This document shows positions 9,001 through 17,218 of a stretch of DNA of 64,000 bases, piece after piece. The notes below the pieces were generated by a model. That model ran no database searches, had not been told where the DNA came from, and worked only from the letters and a program-made list of their open reading frames with translations. Every line of letters begins with the position of its first letter. Within the stretch, counting starts at the first letter, position 1. Origin of the DNA: Neobacillus sp. Marseille-Q6967 (GTDB taxonomy: Bacteria > Bacillota > Bacilli > Bacillales > Cytobacillaceae); the NCBI RefSeq assembly GCF_946151075.1, contig NZ_CAMGZB010000001.1:1726001-1790000 (forward strand), given 5' to 3'. The translations under genes were made by a program, and so were the position numbers.

Positions 9001-10727
9001 ACCCGAACCTGCTAATTAAAACATCGATCGTTAACGAGGATAACCAGCTCCAATTCGAACAAGAACATGAACTTCCTCACCTGTCTGCACAACAAAGTGT
9101 CGATCGTTCTCTTGTTTGGAATAGCGGCCAGCTGTCTCCTGGAACGTACACCGTTCAATCAGAGGTTTGGGAAGGAGAAATCCTGCTTTCTAGTGATGAA
9201 ACCGTCTTTACGATCTTGTCTTCAGCAGTAACTGGATATGGCATGGAGGGAGAACTGGAGATTACAGAAACCAAGGTCGTGAGCGGAAAACCTGTTGATC
9301 TGGCTTTCTCGGTGAAAAATTCTGGAAACAGTAAGATAGAGAACGCTAGCGTGGAGGTCCTAATTGTTGATCCAATAACGGAAAAAGTCGTGAAGAGTTT
9401 TGAAGAGGCTGTAAATCTGCCAGTCAATGATATTGTTTCGGACCGTTTTTCCTACAATACCAAGGGATTAGCGATTGACAGCTACTTAGTCGTGCTGAGA
9501 GCCGTGCTGCCAAACGGGCAAGTGATTTCTTTAGATACGGCAGCTTTTACCGTCGATATTTCAATTGAACTGGAAAAACAGATAAAAGAAGGTTCAAGAA
9601 TCCTTGTCTGGACGGAACAACATAAAGCCAATCCATGGATTGACCAAATGGTAAAAGAAAAATCCGATTACTATCATGTCGTCGATAATGAACAGGATTT
9701 TATGAAAGAATTACGATCCAATCAATATAATGTTTATCTTGTCACGGACACGAAACAACCATTAACAGGACATCATGATCAGGAATTGCTGGCAAAGATC
9801 CACGCAGGCCACCGTTTAATTGTCACTAAAAATGCTAACCTGGCAAACTTCCAAACATTTGATGCATTTGGGGCAAAGCTGAATGGCACACAAAATCTGA
9901 AAGACAGTGAACTTTCTTCGGATGTGTTTGCAGATTGGACCGGTACGTTTACAGGGAAAACGCAAAAATATGACTTGACAAGCGGACAGGTTTGGGTCAT
10001 TTTCAGCGGAAAAAATGCCGTCCCAGCGGTAATTGGCAATCAATATGGCCGTGGAACCGCAGTTCATATCGGCTTTGACATTCGTGAATTAGCAGGAATG
10101 AATCCGGATGATTTCATCGGTTCTATCATGGACAAAATCAAACCTGAAAAAGAACCGGTTGAGCCTGGGGACGCACAGCTCATCCAACTGAAGGTAAAAG
10201 CCAATGGAGGTCCTATTGATATCCAGCTGAACGAACAGATTCCAGAAGGATTCATGGTCCTTGATCCGATTGATTTCGAGGTTCAGGGCAGCAAGCTTAC
10301 ATGGAGAAAGGTAATGGAATCAGAAGAGGAAGTAGTGTTACGCTACCTTGCCGCTGTGCCTTCTAAATCAGGAAACTATTCACTGGTGACGGAAAATGGC
10401 ACGTGGGATGAGGGTGAATACTTCTCGTTTGAAAGTAAAAAACTCTCACTAGAAATTGTTCAGAGCGAAGAACTGCTTTTACTTGAAGCGATTGATGCAC
10501 TTGAAAGCTCATCGGCCAACAGAGGGGGAAAACTTGCGGACACGCTGAGGGGGTATTTAACCGACTCGCCGCAGTCCGTTGAAGAGCTGGAAACAGCGAT
10601 AGACGAAATCATCCATGTGCTGAAGTCGTTAAGCAAAGATAAAGAAGAGGATCTGATCAGGTGGAGACTAGAAAAAGTTTTAGACCTATACCAATCTAGA
10701 TGGTATTTGGGGGGTAGAGAGGCATAA
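6069..10727 (+). CDS. Secreted toroid-repeat / VWA surface protein of a toxin locus
   Basis: 1552 residues. A signal peptide covers about 1-32. Residues about 45-310 carry repeats of the terpenoid-cyclase/prenyltransferase alpha-toroid type (QDGTWGADFAEK, NNDGGWGLAES, KENGSWSF, GEDGSWEENPY), each with the G-x-W core. Several beta-sandwich segments follow, then a VWA domain (about 560-740) with an intact MIDAS DTSGSMS near 571 and a later ILLSDGQSS-like strand. The C-terminal half holds Ig/CARDB-like beta domains, a Rossmann-like segment (about 1175-1350) and a helical tail. There is no LPXTG motif. It shares one base with the toxin gene (TAATG), so translation is coupled. Its role as secretion, anchoring or receptor partner of the toxin is inference. 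Confidence 0.85.
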   Translation: MRWVDFHRKRVWIVMIVFNILLFSVLPAAGLAQETVLANNEAVQKSVTLGQEWMLGNQGQDGTWGADFAEKMRNTSEIAEYLMKHQPDGEAIPKAGEWLGNQETPNFDFMARTLLFKSESLGQEQMKTLLDSQNNDGGWGLAESYASDVFDTALVLNALLKKTQDPLDARIETGISYLLTQQKENGSWSFHSRQEDSVFVTAQIILLLNNYIVKTGETANELLSSLKDAGDYLLTAQQEDQTWGTEGTPLQRTLLAYQAILQTTGMAPVETVHDQLIQLQGEDGSWEENPYTTLLALQALYSYQEAAGVAISNIELYKVNGTENVLSEQFSAYETIEVKPIYEETDKEVHVLAFIKTPEGTYETVKAEENLRWETKNHQPGDYSVIVQMKDKQTGKIIASSQKTFTIVPAFKVESASILLSPENTSVGQVKEVNVQLSLFHSSNIEGEVRQKVEITNAAGGMVASQEKTIATTSSQPVMNTNMLTFRPEVGEVTTYTIKGYVYQGDQLAAETEKKFQVMPPPPPTRVEAEQALTKDSVTPGSDTVNAEFLLKGLGAPTEPERAPLDIVFVLDTSGSMSGSVTQTKEATKKLMELIQPEDRGAVVFFDSWASVIQNFTPDVSLLKKAADRAYAWGGTSIHSGISTARNLFKNQSNDEREKVIFLLSDGQSSRTSALREAGYAANEGITIHSIGLGYGVDQYLLEQIALNTKGSYRFSPTTEELEEMINEIGGEIFNLAGKDVVLSTTLPSHLTVDTNQTNPAPAIIETNADGTKTVQWKYDIIVMNQIQPITLAVKGSSFQPGENAEITTATKLTYTAKNGEEKEVLLPNMSVKVVDSYETKIALNESTFAANEDVQIKVQVTNHTDQPAGLTATVEIVDHQGEVVAEVGTYPIENLEANGVNLQEWLWNTGETYIGDYAVKVTLKDEGMKVSETSTGFTITAEDVITITTTTSQAEYQPGDEVNISHRVENPAVNKNYPNLLIKTSIVNEDNQLQFEQEHELPHLSAQQSVDRSLVWNSGQLSPGTYTVQSEVWEGEILLSSDETVFTILSSAVTGYGMEGELEITETKVVSGKPVDLAFSVKNSGNSKIENASVEVLIVDPITEKVVKSFEEAVNLPVNDIVSDRFSYNTKGLAIDSYLVVLRAVLPNGQVISLDTAAFTVDISIELEKQIKEGSRILVWTEQHKANPWIDQMVKEKSDYYHVVDNEQDFMKELRSNQYNVYLVTDTKQPLTGHHDQELLAKIHAGHRLIVTKNANLANFQTFDAFGAKLNGTQNLKDSELSSDVFADWTGTFTGKTQKYDLTSGQVWVIFSGKNAVPAVIGNQYGRGTAVHIGFDIRELAGMNPDDFIGSIMDKIKPEKEPVEPGDAQLIQLKVKANGGPIDIQLNEQIPEGFMVLDPIDFEVQGSKLTWRKVMESEEEVVLRYLAAVPSKSGNYSLVTENGTWDEGEYFSFESKKLSLEIVQSEELLLLEAIDALESSSANRGGKLADTLRGYLTDSPQSVEELETAIDEIIHVLKSLSKDKEEDLIRWRLEKVLDLYQSRWYLGGREA

Positions 10728-13700
10728 TGAAGCATACAAGAAAGTGGTTTAAAAGAATCGCGATTCTATTACTTTTTACGGTCTATCTTTCCTTTGGGTT
10801 TCCTACCCTAAGTGTAGTGACGACCTATAGAGTAAAGGATCAAGTTTTACAGCTGGGGGCTGCTAAGGCCCAAGCGGAAACCAATCTTCCGAAAACAGAG
10901 GCAGAAAAGTTTTCTCTGATACTGTCGGAAAATTATCAACAAATCGATGAAAGTCTAGCAAAAAAAGACGTGAAGGAGTTAAAGGCTGCCGTCAAGGAAG
11001 CACAAAGGACAATTGATTCTTCTAAAACAGCCGTTGAAAAGGAATTTACGGAGCATAAAGAAAAAATCAAGAAGTTCGACACGGCAAGTGAGCGCTTAGA
11101 AGAATACGAGAAAGACTTTGATCACAAACTTTCGCAGGTTGCGAAACATCTGGACGAGTTAGAGACGATGCTTCCCAGCAGCAGTTTAAAAGATTCAGAG
11201 ATTCAAAAATTGGAAGAGAAGCTTTCCGAAGTTCAGCAAATGCTGTCCCCTGAAGCGCCTCATTATCCAACGGGGAACACCCTGCCCAACCGGGATTTAT
11301 CATTAAATGGATCTGAACCGGCCACTGAAGATGCGGTGAAGCCAGCCTACTTAACTTCAAGTGATATGGAATCGGTACAGGCAGTTGAAGAGGATCTGGC
11401 GGAAACGGTTGAAGCCCCATTTTCAGAGGATATTCAAAAACTATCGGATTCATTGGAAGACTCGGCTCTAGCTATTTATGAGTATGTAAGAAATACGATT
11501 AAATTTGAACCTTACCTCGGTTCGCGAAAAGGAGCAGAAGGCACCCTGCAGCAGTTAAGCGGGAATGATGTTGATCAGGCTTCACTATTAATCTCTCTCT
11601 TGCGATATAAAGGGATCCCGGCCCGTTATGTGAGCGGAACGGTGGAAGTTCCGATTGAGCAGGTAACAAACTGGGTAGGGGTGGAAGATCCAAAACAGGC
11701 TGTCAAGACTCTTGGCTCGCTTGGGATCCCTGTCCGGGCGATGATTAGCGGCGGAGGGATTGCTGCGGTTCAAATGGAGCATACATGGGTAGAAGCCTTT
11801 GTTCCATATGAAGATTACCGCGGGGCCGGAGCCCAAAAGGGGGAAAAAATCTGGGTTCCTCTTGACCCAAGCTTTAAGCAGAATGTATACAAAGAAGGTC
11901 TTAAGCTTGAAGAAATCGCTGGTATCGACAAGGAAGCACTGCTTAACTTGACGCAAAATAGCGGCGATGAATCCGGGGATATGCGTACAGTAACGAACGT
12001 GGACGCCAATGCGATTCAACAGGATATTTTACAAGCAATGACTGAATTAGAGAAGTATATTCAGGAAAATGGATTAGAAGATGCAAAGTTATCAGAAGTC
12101 TTGGGAGGATGGGAAATTACCAAGCAGCAGCTTGGGGTTCTTCCGCTGACACTTCCATACAAAACGATTGCAATCACAAACGAATTCACTTCGGTTCCAG
12201 CTGAAATGAAGGAAATTATTAGCTTTAGTATTCGCGGCGGCAGTCCATTTGGCTTTTCCTTTTCCGGTGAAAATGACTTTTTCTATCAAGCGAGTGCGGC
12301 TGAATTATACGGAAAAAGAATTACACTTTCATGGGTACCCGCAGCAAAAGAAGATGAGGAGATTATTGCGGAGTATGGCGGGATATTTCAAACGCCTGCT
12401 TACATGATTCAAGTGATTCCTGTGTTAAAGGTGGACGGGAAAGCAGCTGCTGTCGGCAAACCCGTTGGAATGGCGTATACGCAGGAATTTGTCATGGGCT
12501 TTCAGGCACCAGGCATGAATGAAGAAAAGGTGAAGAATCCTGTTACGGCGGGTGCCTTTTACGCCGTTGGTTTGAATTATGGCAAGATTGCTTCTGCCGA
12601 GTTAGACGAAATCAAAGCAAATTTCGAAGAGCTAAAGCAGACGGCGACTCCAGATACGATGTATACGGATGAAGCGATCGGCGAAATGCTGAACGCAGTG
12701 GTTAAAGCTTATTTCGGACAACTTGATGCAACGAGACAGCTGATTTCTGAGCAGTACGATGTGTCCGCCAACCGTCTCTTAAGCGGGGCGATGACGGGCT
12801 ACAATTTAAATGTCGGCTATTTATTCATGAGTCCGGCAAAGGTTGCTCCAGGCGGCATGTATATTGATGTTGACCGAAACATTGCCTCTGTCGTCAGTAA
12901 AAAGGGTGACAAGCAGGACGAGCTGGCGTTTATGCTCGCAACAGGGTCATTAGAGTCGGCGATGGAACATGGCATTTATGAGCAGTTTCTCGGGATTCCA
13001 TCTGTATCGACTATCAAGGTACTGGAGGAAGCCAATAACCGAGGCATCCCAATTTACACTGTCACCAAGAAGAATATTGCTGATGTCCTGCCAAAGTTAA
13101 ACGTTAGCAGTATGGTGAAACACGATATTACCAATGCGGTCAATCAAGGTAGAATCGTCACAATTCCAGAAAAAGAACTGACGTATTATGACTGGCAGGG
13201 AACAGGTTATCTTGTCATGGATCCGAAAACAGGTGCAGCCGGTTATATGATTAGCGGCGGGGCAGCCGGCGGATCAACTAGTTTTGCGGTAGACATGGCA
13301 GCGCTGGTTGGGCTCATTGATAACTTTATCGGCCTGATTGCAGCCGTGTCGCTGATTGCTTCCGGAACTGTATTTGGGGTTATTTTTGGATTAATTTTCG
13401 CGATTATTGCGATCTATTCGATCATCCAATTGTTCCAGTTGATGTACCAATATTATATCGAAGGGGATTCAACTGCGGGGGATGCGATTATTACTGAAGC
13501 AATACTTGGTTTGATAGCAGCCATGGGCGGCAGTATCATTGCAAAATTATTCCCGGGTTTGAAGGGTGCCGTAGACGACCTATACAATGCAGTAAAACAG
13601 CGAATCGCCAATAAAGAATTAGCTGACCGTATAGCGAATGAATATTCTCCTGAATTGGTAACGGAAATCGTTAAAAAATCAGGAACAGACAGTCTGCCGA

Positions 13701-15016
13701 TTGCAGAGAGCCTGATTAAACAGTTGAAGGATGCAGGCATCAGCAAAGAGCTTATCGAACGCGCAGGTAAAACAGAAGGGGTTACCGGTTTAGAAAATCT
13801 GCAAAAACTTGCTGCTAAGGGAGTCGATTCAGTTACGATTACCAAGCTGTTGGATGATGGAATTCACCTTGAGACAGCAGTGAAGCTTGCTGACCGAAAT
13901 ATTTCACCTGCCGATTATCCTAAATATTGGGTTACGAATGGTACAGAGGCGAGTGCATTAGTAAAAGCACTCGACAACGGGTTCAGCTCGGACGATATGG
14001 CGAAACTTGCGGAGTTGGACTTTAAGCCTTCCCATCTTGATGGTTTAGGAATTAAGACTTCAGAAGATTTAAAAATTCACCTTGAGGTGTGGAACTTTGC
14101 CTGCAACTGTTTTACCGCTGGTACACAGGTGAAAACAGACAATGGGACAAAGCCGATTGAGGAAGTAAAGGTTGGCGACAGCGTTTTAGCTAAGAACACG
14201 GACACAAATGAAATGGATTATAAGCTGGTGGATATGGTATTTACCAATGAAGTGGATGAAATTTATCACCTTCAGATTGGGAATGAACGGATTAGTACGA
14301 CCGCTGATCATCCATTCTGGATTAATGGTAATGAGTGGAGAAAGGCCAAAGATCTAAAGGAAGGTGATCTCGTTGAAACTGACCATGGAGAGTACGTTCC
14401 AATCAATAAGATTGAGACTATTAAGGCAAAAACCACTGTCTATAACTTCAGTGTTCAAGATTTCCATACCTACTATGTCTCAGAACTTGGAATTCTTGTT
14501 CATAACATTGATTGTATTAACCCAAGTTTCTATGAGGGGCTGGTGAAAGGAAAAAGGACTCCTACCAGTACATCCGGTTCACCCTCGGCTCGTCTAGGGG
14601 ATGCCTTGCAAAAGGCTGGTATTAACCCTCCAGATGCTGTTGCTCCTATCAATAGCTGGCAGGCCCATCATATTGTTCCAGAGGGTGCAAAATATCAGGC
14701 TGCCGTCGATGCTAGAGCCACGTTGAGCAAATACGGGATTGATATCAATTCGGCAACTAATGGTGTTTGGCTTCCAAACGTACCAGGATATACGAAATAT
14801 ACGGAACCTGATTGGGACGGAGGTATGTATGTAGCAACACATAATGGAAGACATTTAAATAATTACTTTGATTATGTAAACAATCGATTAGATGAAACGG
14901 TCGAAGCGCTTGAAGGAGAATCGGATGAGGTCATTGCAGAAGCGATTGAGGAAACTATACAGGACATCCGGCATGAACTGTTAACCGCAGAAATCGTTCT
15001 TCATAGACAGAGATAA
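10727..15016 (+). CDS. Polymorphic toxin: degenerate transglutaminase-Hint-AHH nuclease
   Basis: 1429 residues. N-terminal signal or anchor segment (about 10-32), coiled coil (about 60-170), and a transglutaminase-like domain (about 244-390) that keeps MEHTWVEAF (His) and WVPLDPSFK (Asp) but has Asp where the catalytic Cys belongs (GNDVDQASLL). Hydrophobic segments lie at about 860-910. A Hint self-cleaving domain runs from Cys1128 (CFTAGTQVKT) through TTADHPFW to VHN at 1260. The C-terminal toxin (about 1261-1429) has the AHH nuclease motif QAHHIVPEG (about 1313), NGVWLP and THNGRHLNNYFDYV. Family knowledge: Hint releases the nuclease tip, which cuts nucleic acid in a neighbour cell. The Imm11-like gene follows. 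Confidence 0.88.
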   Translation: MKHTRKWFKRIAILLLFTVYLSFGFPTLSVVTTYRVKDQVLQLGAAKAQAETNLPKTEAEKFSLILSENYQQIDESLAKKDVKELKAAVKEAQRTIDSSKTAVEKEFTEHKEKIKKFDTASERLEEYEKDFDHKLSQVAKHLDELETMLPSSSLKDSEIQKLEEKLSEVQQMLSPEAPHYPTGNTLPNRDLSLNGSEPATEDAVKPAYLTSSDMESVQAVEEDLAETVEAPFSEDIQKLSDSLEDSALAIYEYVRNTIKFEPYLGSRKGAEGTLQQLSGNDVDQASLLISLLRYKGIPARYVSGTVEVPIEQVTNWVGVEDPKQAVKTLGSLGIPVRAMISGGGIAAVQMEHTWVEAFVPYEDYRGAGAQKGEKIWVPLDPSFKQNVYKEGLKLEEIAGIDKEALLNLTQNSGDESGDMRTVTNVDANAIQQDILQAMTELEKYIQENGLEDAKLSEVLGGWEITKQQLGVLPLTLPYKTIAITNEFTSVPAEMKEIISFSIRGGSPFGFSFSGENDFFYQASAAELYGKRITLSWVPAAKEDEEIIAEYGGIFQTPAYMIQVIPVLKVDGKAAAVGKPVGMAYTQEFVMGFQAPGMNEEKVKNPVTAGAFYAVGLNYGKIASAELDEIKANFEELKQTATPDTMYTDEAIGEMLNAVVKAYFGQLDATRQLISEQYDVSANRLLSGAMTGYNLNVGYLFMSPAKVAPGGMYIDVDRNIASVVSKKGDKQDELAFMLATGSLESAMEHGIYEQFLGIPSVSTIKVLEEANNRGIPIYTVTKKNIADVLPKLNVSSMVKHDITNAVNQGRIVTIPEKELTYYDWQGTGYLVMDPKTGAAGYMISGGAAGGSTSFAVDMAALVGLIDNFIGLIAAVSLIASGTVFGVIFGLIFAIIAIYSIIQLFQLMYQYYIEGDSTAGDAIITEAILGLIAAMGGSIIAKLFPGLKGAVDDLYNAVKQRIANKELADRIANEYSPELVTEIVKKSGTDSLPIAESLIKQLKDAGISKELIERAGKTEGVTGLENLQKLAAKGVDSVTITKLLDDGIHLETAVKLADRNISPADYPKYWVTNGTEASALVKALDNGFSSDDMAKLAELDFKPSHLDGLGIKTSEDLKIHLEVWNFACNCFTAGTQVKTDNGTKPIEEVKVGDSVLAKNTDTNEMDYKLVDMVFTNEVDEIYHLQIGNERISTTADHPFWINGNEWRKAKDLKEGDLVETDHGEYVPINKIETIKAKTTVYNFSVQDFHTYYVSELGILVHNIDCINPSFYEGLVKGKRTPTSTSGSPSARLGDALQKAGINPPDAVAPINSWQAHHIVPEGAKYQAAVDARATLSKYGIDINSATNGVWLPNVPGYTKYTEPDWDGGMYVATHNGRHLNNYFDYVNNRLDETVEALEGESDEVIAEAIEETIQDIRHELLTAEIVLHRQR

Positions 15017-15026
15017 CGACAACATC

Positions 15027-15075
15027 GCTCCTCTTTTGTTGTGATATAATTTTAAGTATCGAACAAAAGAGGGGC
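15027..15075 (+). promoter_or_regulatory. Inverted repeat enclosing an extended -10 promoter, upstream of immunity gene
   Basis: 14-base arms (GCTCCTCTTTTGTT and AACAAAAGAGGGGC, one G-T pair) surround a 21-base centre containing TGATATAAT, a perfect extended -10 at 15042-15050. A start near 15057 would give the immunity gene its own transcript. The repeat could be an operator, or a hairpin in the read-through RNA; there is no T-run, so it is not a standard terminator. Confidence 0.6.
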
Positions 15076-15106
15076 AGTTCATAGTAGAAGTGAAGGTGAG
15101 AAATCG

Positions 15107-15907
15107 GTGAAGATTTGGCAGTTACTAAATCAATATGAAGGTTTTGAAATACTCCAATGTACGACTGATCAAGGACAGTTGCTTTTTAGGGAACATTTTC
15201 GCGGCGTTCCAATGGAATCAATTTGGGAACCACCGACATTCAGTACTTATCAGAAGGGAAAGGAAAGTGATTTTCCTTCCGGGTTTGTCACTGTACCGGT
15301 TTTTAGTGAAAAGGCCGTAAATGCGTTACGTGAGTGGCTGGATCTGAAAGGAGAGCTGCTTCCGCTAGAAAACGACCGTGATCAGAAGTATTACGCTTTT
15401 AATGTCCTCAATGTATTAGATTGCATTGAAGAAGAAAAGGTTGAAGTGAAACGTTTTAAAAACGGCCGAATCATGAAATACACAAAATATGCTTTTAGAC
15501 AAGACGTCGTAGCCGGACAGGGCATCTTCAAAATGGTCAATCATGAGACCAAAAAAATCATTAGCAGAGATGTATTTGTAACCGATGAATTTAGAGAAAA
15601 GGTGTTGGATTCCGGTCTTAATGGTTTTGACTTTATCGAGGTTTGGAATTCGGAAGAAGCAATTGCTATGAAGGGACCCAATTTATTTCTAGTGGATACA
15701 ACTTTTGGAACAACTTATACATTTGAGGAGGCTTCCGAATTAGTCAGAAATCAGGGCAAAACGGTTGCCAGTGACAAATGGGCGTTGCGTCTGGATGGAA
15801 ATCAAGAAATTCAAGTCGGCCAGCTCCAAGAAGACGGATCTTATTTATGGGTAAACCCAGTCTATTATCCTCCTATTTTTATCGAGATGAAATGGAAAGT
15901 AGTATAA
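15107..15907 (+). CDS. Imm11-like (DUF1629) immunity protein
   Basis: Predicted cytosolic protein that neutralises the AHH nuclease encoded upstream. 266 residues, no signal peptide. The segment from about 88 on (YYAFNVLNVLDCIEEEK, KTKKII-type strand, VFVTDEFREKVLDSG, LNGFDFIEVW) fits the Imm11/DUF1629 pattern of an N-rich strand followed by a C-terminal Gly-x-x-F-x-x-V motif. The first 85 residues are less conserved and may contact the toxin. GTG start with GAAGGTGAG upstream. It lies 90 bases after the toxin gene and has its own promoter signal, then a strong terminator. The family call is by eye, and the immunity role is strongly supported by position. Confidence 0.75.
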   Translation: MKIWQLLNQYEGFEILQCTTDQGQLLFREHFRGVPMESIWEPPTFSTYQKGKESDFPSGFVTVPVFSEKAVNALREWLDLKGELLPLENDRDQKYYAFNVLNVLDCIEEEKVEVKRFKNGRIMKYTKYAFRQDVVAGQGIFKMVNHETKKIISRDVFVTDEFREKVLDSGLNGFDFIEVWNSEEAIAMKGPNLFLVDTTFGTTYTFEEASELVRNQGKTVASDKWALRLDGNQEIQVGQLQEDGSYLWVNPVYYPPIFIEMKWKVV

Positions 15908-15953
15908 AACGACGACTAAAGCCGGTTACGTACCGACTTTAGTCGTTTTTTTA
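15907..15953. terminator. Bidirectional terminator after the immunity gene
   Basis: CGACTAAAG-CGG / CCG-CTTTAGTCG stem with one mismatch and flanking A and T runs. It closes the toxin locus and the converging phosphoesterase gene. Confidence 0.88.
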
Positions 15954-16670
15954 TATTCTCCCGTTTCGGATAACCCTAGTCATCATTTCAGCATTCGGGT
16001 AGTTAACCTCTTCATAAAGCTGAACGACCTTTTCTAAATTAAAGCTTACCCGTTCAATCGAAGTCGAAACCTTTCCATCCGTGATTTCTACAATTCCATA
16101 GGATGCCTTCGCTAACCCATCAAACGGCAGACCGACACTGCCAATATTCATGATTACTTTTCCGTTCAAATAACGAATATAGGGACGATGGATGTGAGCA
16201 TAAACATACACTTGGGCGGAGTCTGGTTTCATCATCTTAGTGAGTAATGTCTCATCGTCTGCATGGGGAAGGACTATTTCAAACAAGCTATCCGGAGTAG
16301 CATGGAAAGCCGCAACTTCTGCTCCTTCTATCTCCAAATGCAGCTGTGACGGCAGCTCTTCTAGATAGGTGATCTCAGATGAAGAGAGCTGAGCTACTGT
16401 CCATTCTCTTTCCCGATTCATCATTTCTAATGCTGGGGCGGGAACTTCTCCTTTACGAACTCCGCGAACGACCCACTCATCGGCATTTCCTTTAATCACT
16501 TCAGTATGTAACGATCTTACGAGGTCGAGTGAACGTTTTGGCTCCGGACCACGGTAACAAATGTCTCCCAATACATAAATCTTATCTGCACCCTTTTTCT
16601 CAATATCGGCTAATACGGCTTCCAATGCCACGGCATTGCCATGAATATCCGAAATGAAAGCTGCTTTCAT
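15951..16670 (-). CDS. Calcineurin-like metallophosphoesterase
   Basis: Binuclear-metal phosphodiesterase or phosphatase, 239 residues. The family motifs appear in order: SDIHGN at 8-13, LGDICYRGPEP near 37, GNADEW near 61 (the GNHD position), FHATPDS near 118, YAHIHRPY near 156 and NIGSVGLPFD near 175. This set is typical of the YfcE/MJ0936-like or DNA-repair-unrelated small phosphoesterases. ATG start with a GGAGG-containing leader (TGAGGAGGTTAAGG). No neighbour suggests the substrate, so only the biochemical class is supported. Confidence 0.88.
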   Translation of the reverse strand: MKAAFISDIHGNAVALEAVLADIEKKGADKIYVLGDICYRGPEPKRSLDLVRSLHTEVIKGNADEWVVRGVRKGEVPAPALEMMNREREWTVAQLSSSEITYLEELPSQLHLEIEGAEVAAFHATPDSLFEIVLPHADDETLLTKMMKPDSAQVYVYAHIHRPYIRYLNGKVIMNIGSVGLPFDGLAKASYGIVEITDGKVSTSIERVSFNLEKVVQLYEEVNYPNAEMMTRVIRNGRI

Positions 16671-16817
16671 CGAACCTTAACCTCCTCAGGTATTTTTTTA
16701 AAAATAATACCACTAAAAAGTTAGATATTCTAATCTGAAGTGGGGATTAGATGGAAATAAAGTTAACAAAGAAAGTATAATGAATTGAATTTATCTATTA
16801 AAGGAGAATATAAAACG

Positions 16818-17159
16818 ATGTCAAAATTGCCAAATTGCCCGAAGTGCCAGTCTGAATATACGTATGAGGATGGAAGTCTGCTTGTTTGCCCGGAGTGCGG
16901 TCACGAGTGGCCAGTAGCAGGGGAAGCAAATAGCAGTGAAGATAAAAAAGATTTTAAAGATGCGAATGGAAATATCCTAAACGATGGTGATACTGTATCC
17001 GTTATCAAAGACCTTAAAGTAAAAGGAAGTTCATCTGTTTTAAAGATGGGTACAAAGGTAAAAAATATCCGTCTAGTCGACGGCGATCATGATATTGATT
17101 GCAAGATTGATGGATTTGGAGCGATGAAACTAAAGTCCGAATTTGTTAAGAAAATATAA
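16818..17159 (+). CDS. yjdM: PhnA/YjdM-type zinc-ribbon protein
   Basis: 113 residues. The N-terminal zinc ribbon has two CxxC knuckles (CPKCQSEY and CPECGHEW). A C-terminal beta domain holds [23 protein letters not shown] and [18 protein letters not shown], the standard PhnA architecture. Despite the historical name alkylphosphonate protein, the function in Bacillus is not known. The start at 16818 is chosen over an in-frame ATG at 16785 because AAAGGAGAA lies correctly upstream. TATAAT at 16776-16781 may be its -10. Monocistronic, ended by a hairpin. Confidence 0.9.
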   Translation: MSKLPNCPKCQSEYTYEDGSLLVCPECGHEWPVAGEANSSEDKKDFKDANGNILNDGDTVSVIKDLKVKGSSSVLKMGTKVKNIRLVDGDHDIDCKIDGFGAMKLKSEFVKKI

Positions 17160-17167
17160 TTAAAACA

Positions 17168-17197
17168 AGCCGCCTGAAATCAAGCGGCTATTTTTTT
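17168..17197 (+). terminator. Terminator after the PhnA-like gene
   Basis: AGCCGC / GCGGCT stem with a 10-base loop followed by seven T. Confidence 0.88.
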
Positions 17198-17218
17198 ACA
17201 ATAAGGAGATCTCCTAAT

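Noticed and set aside
11067..12019. Several minus-strand ORFs of 64-143 codons inside the toxin gene
   Set aside because: They lie opposite a well-supported reading frame, lack ribosome sites and show no family features.
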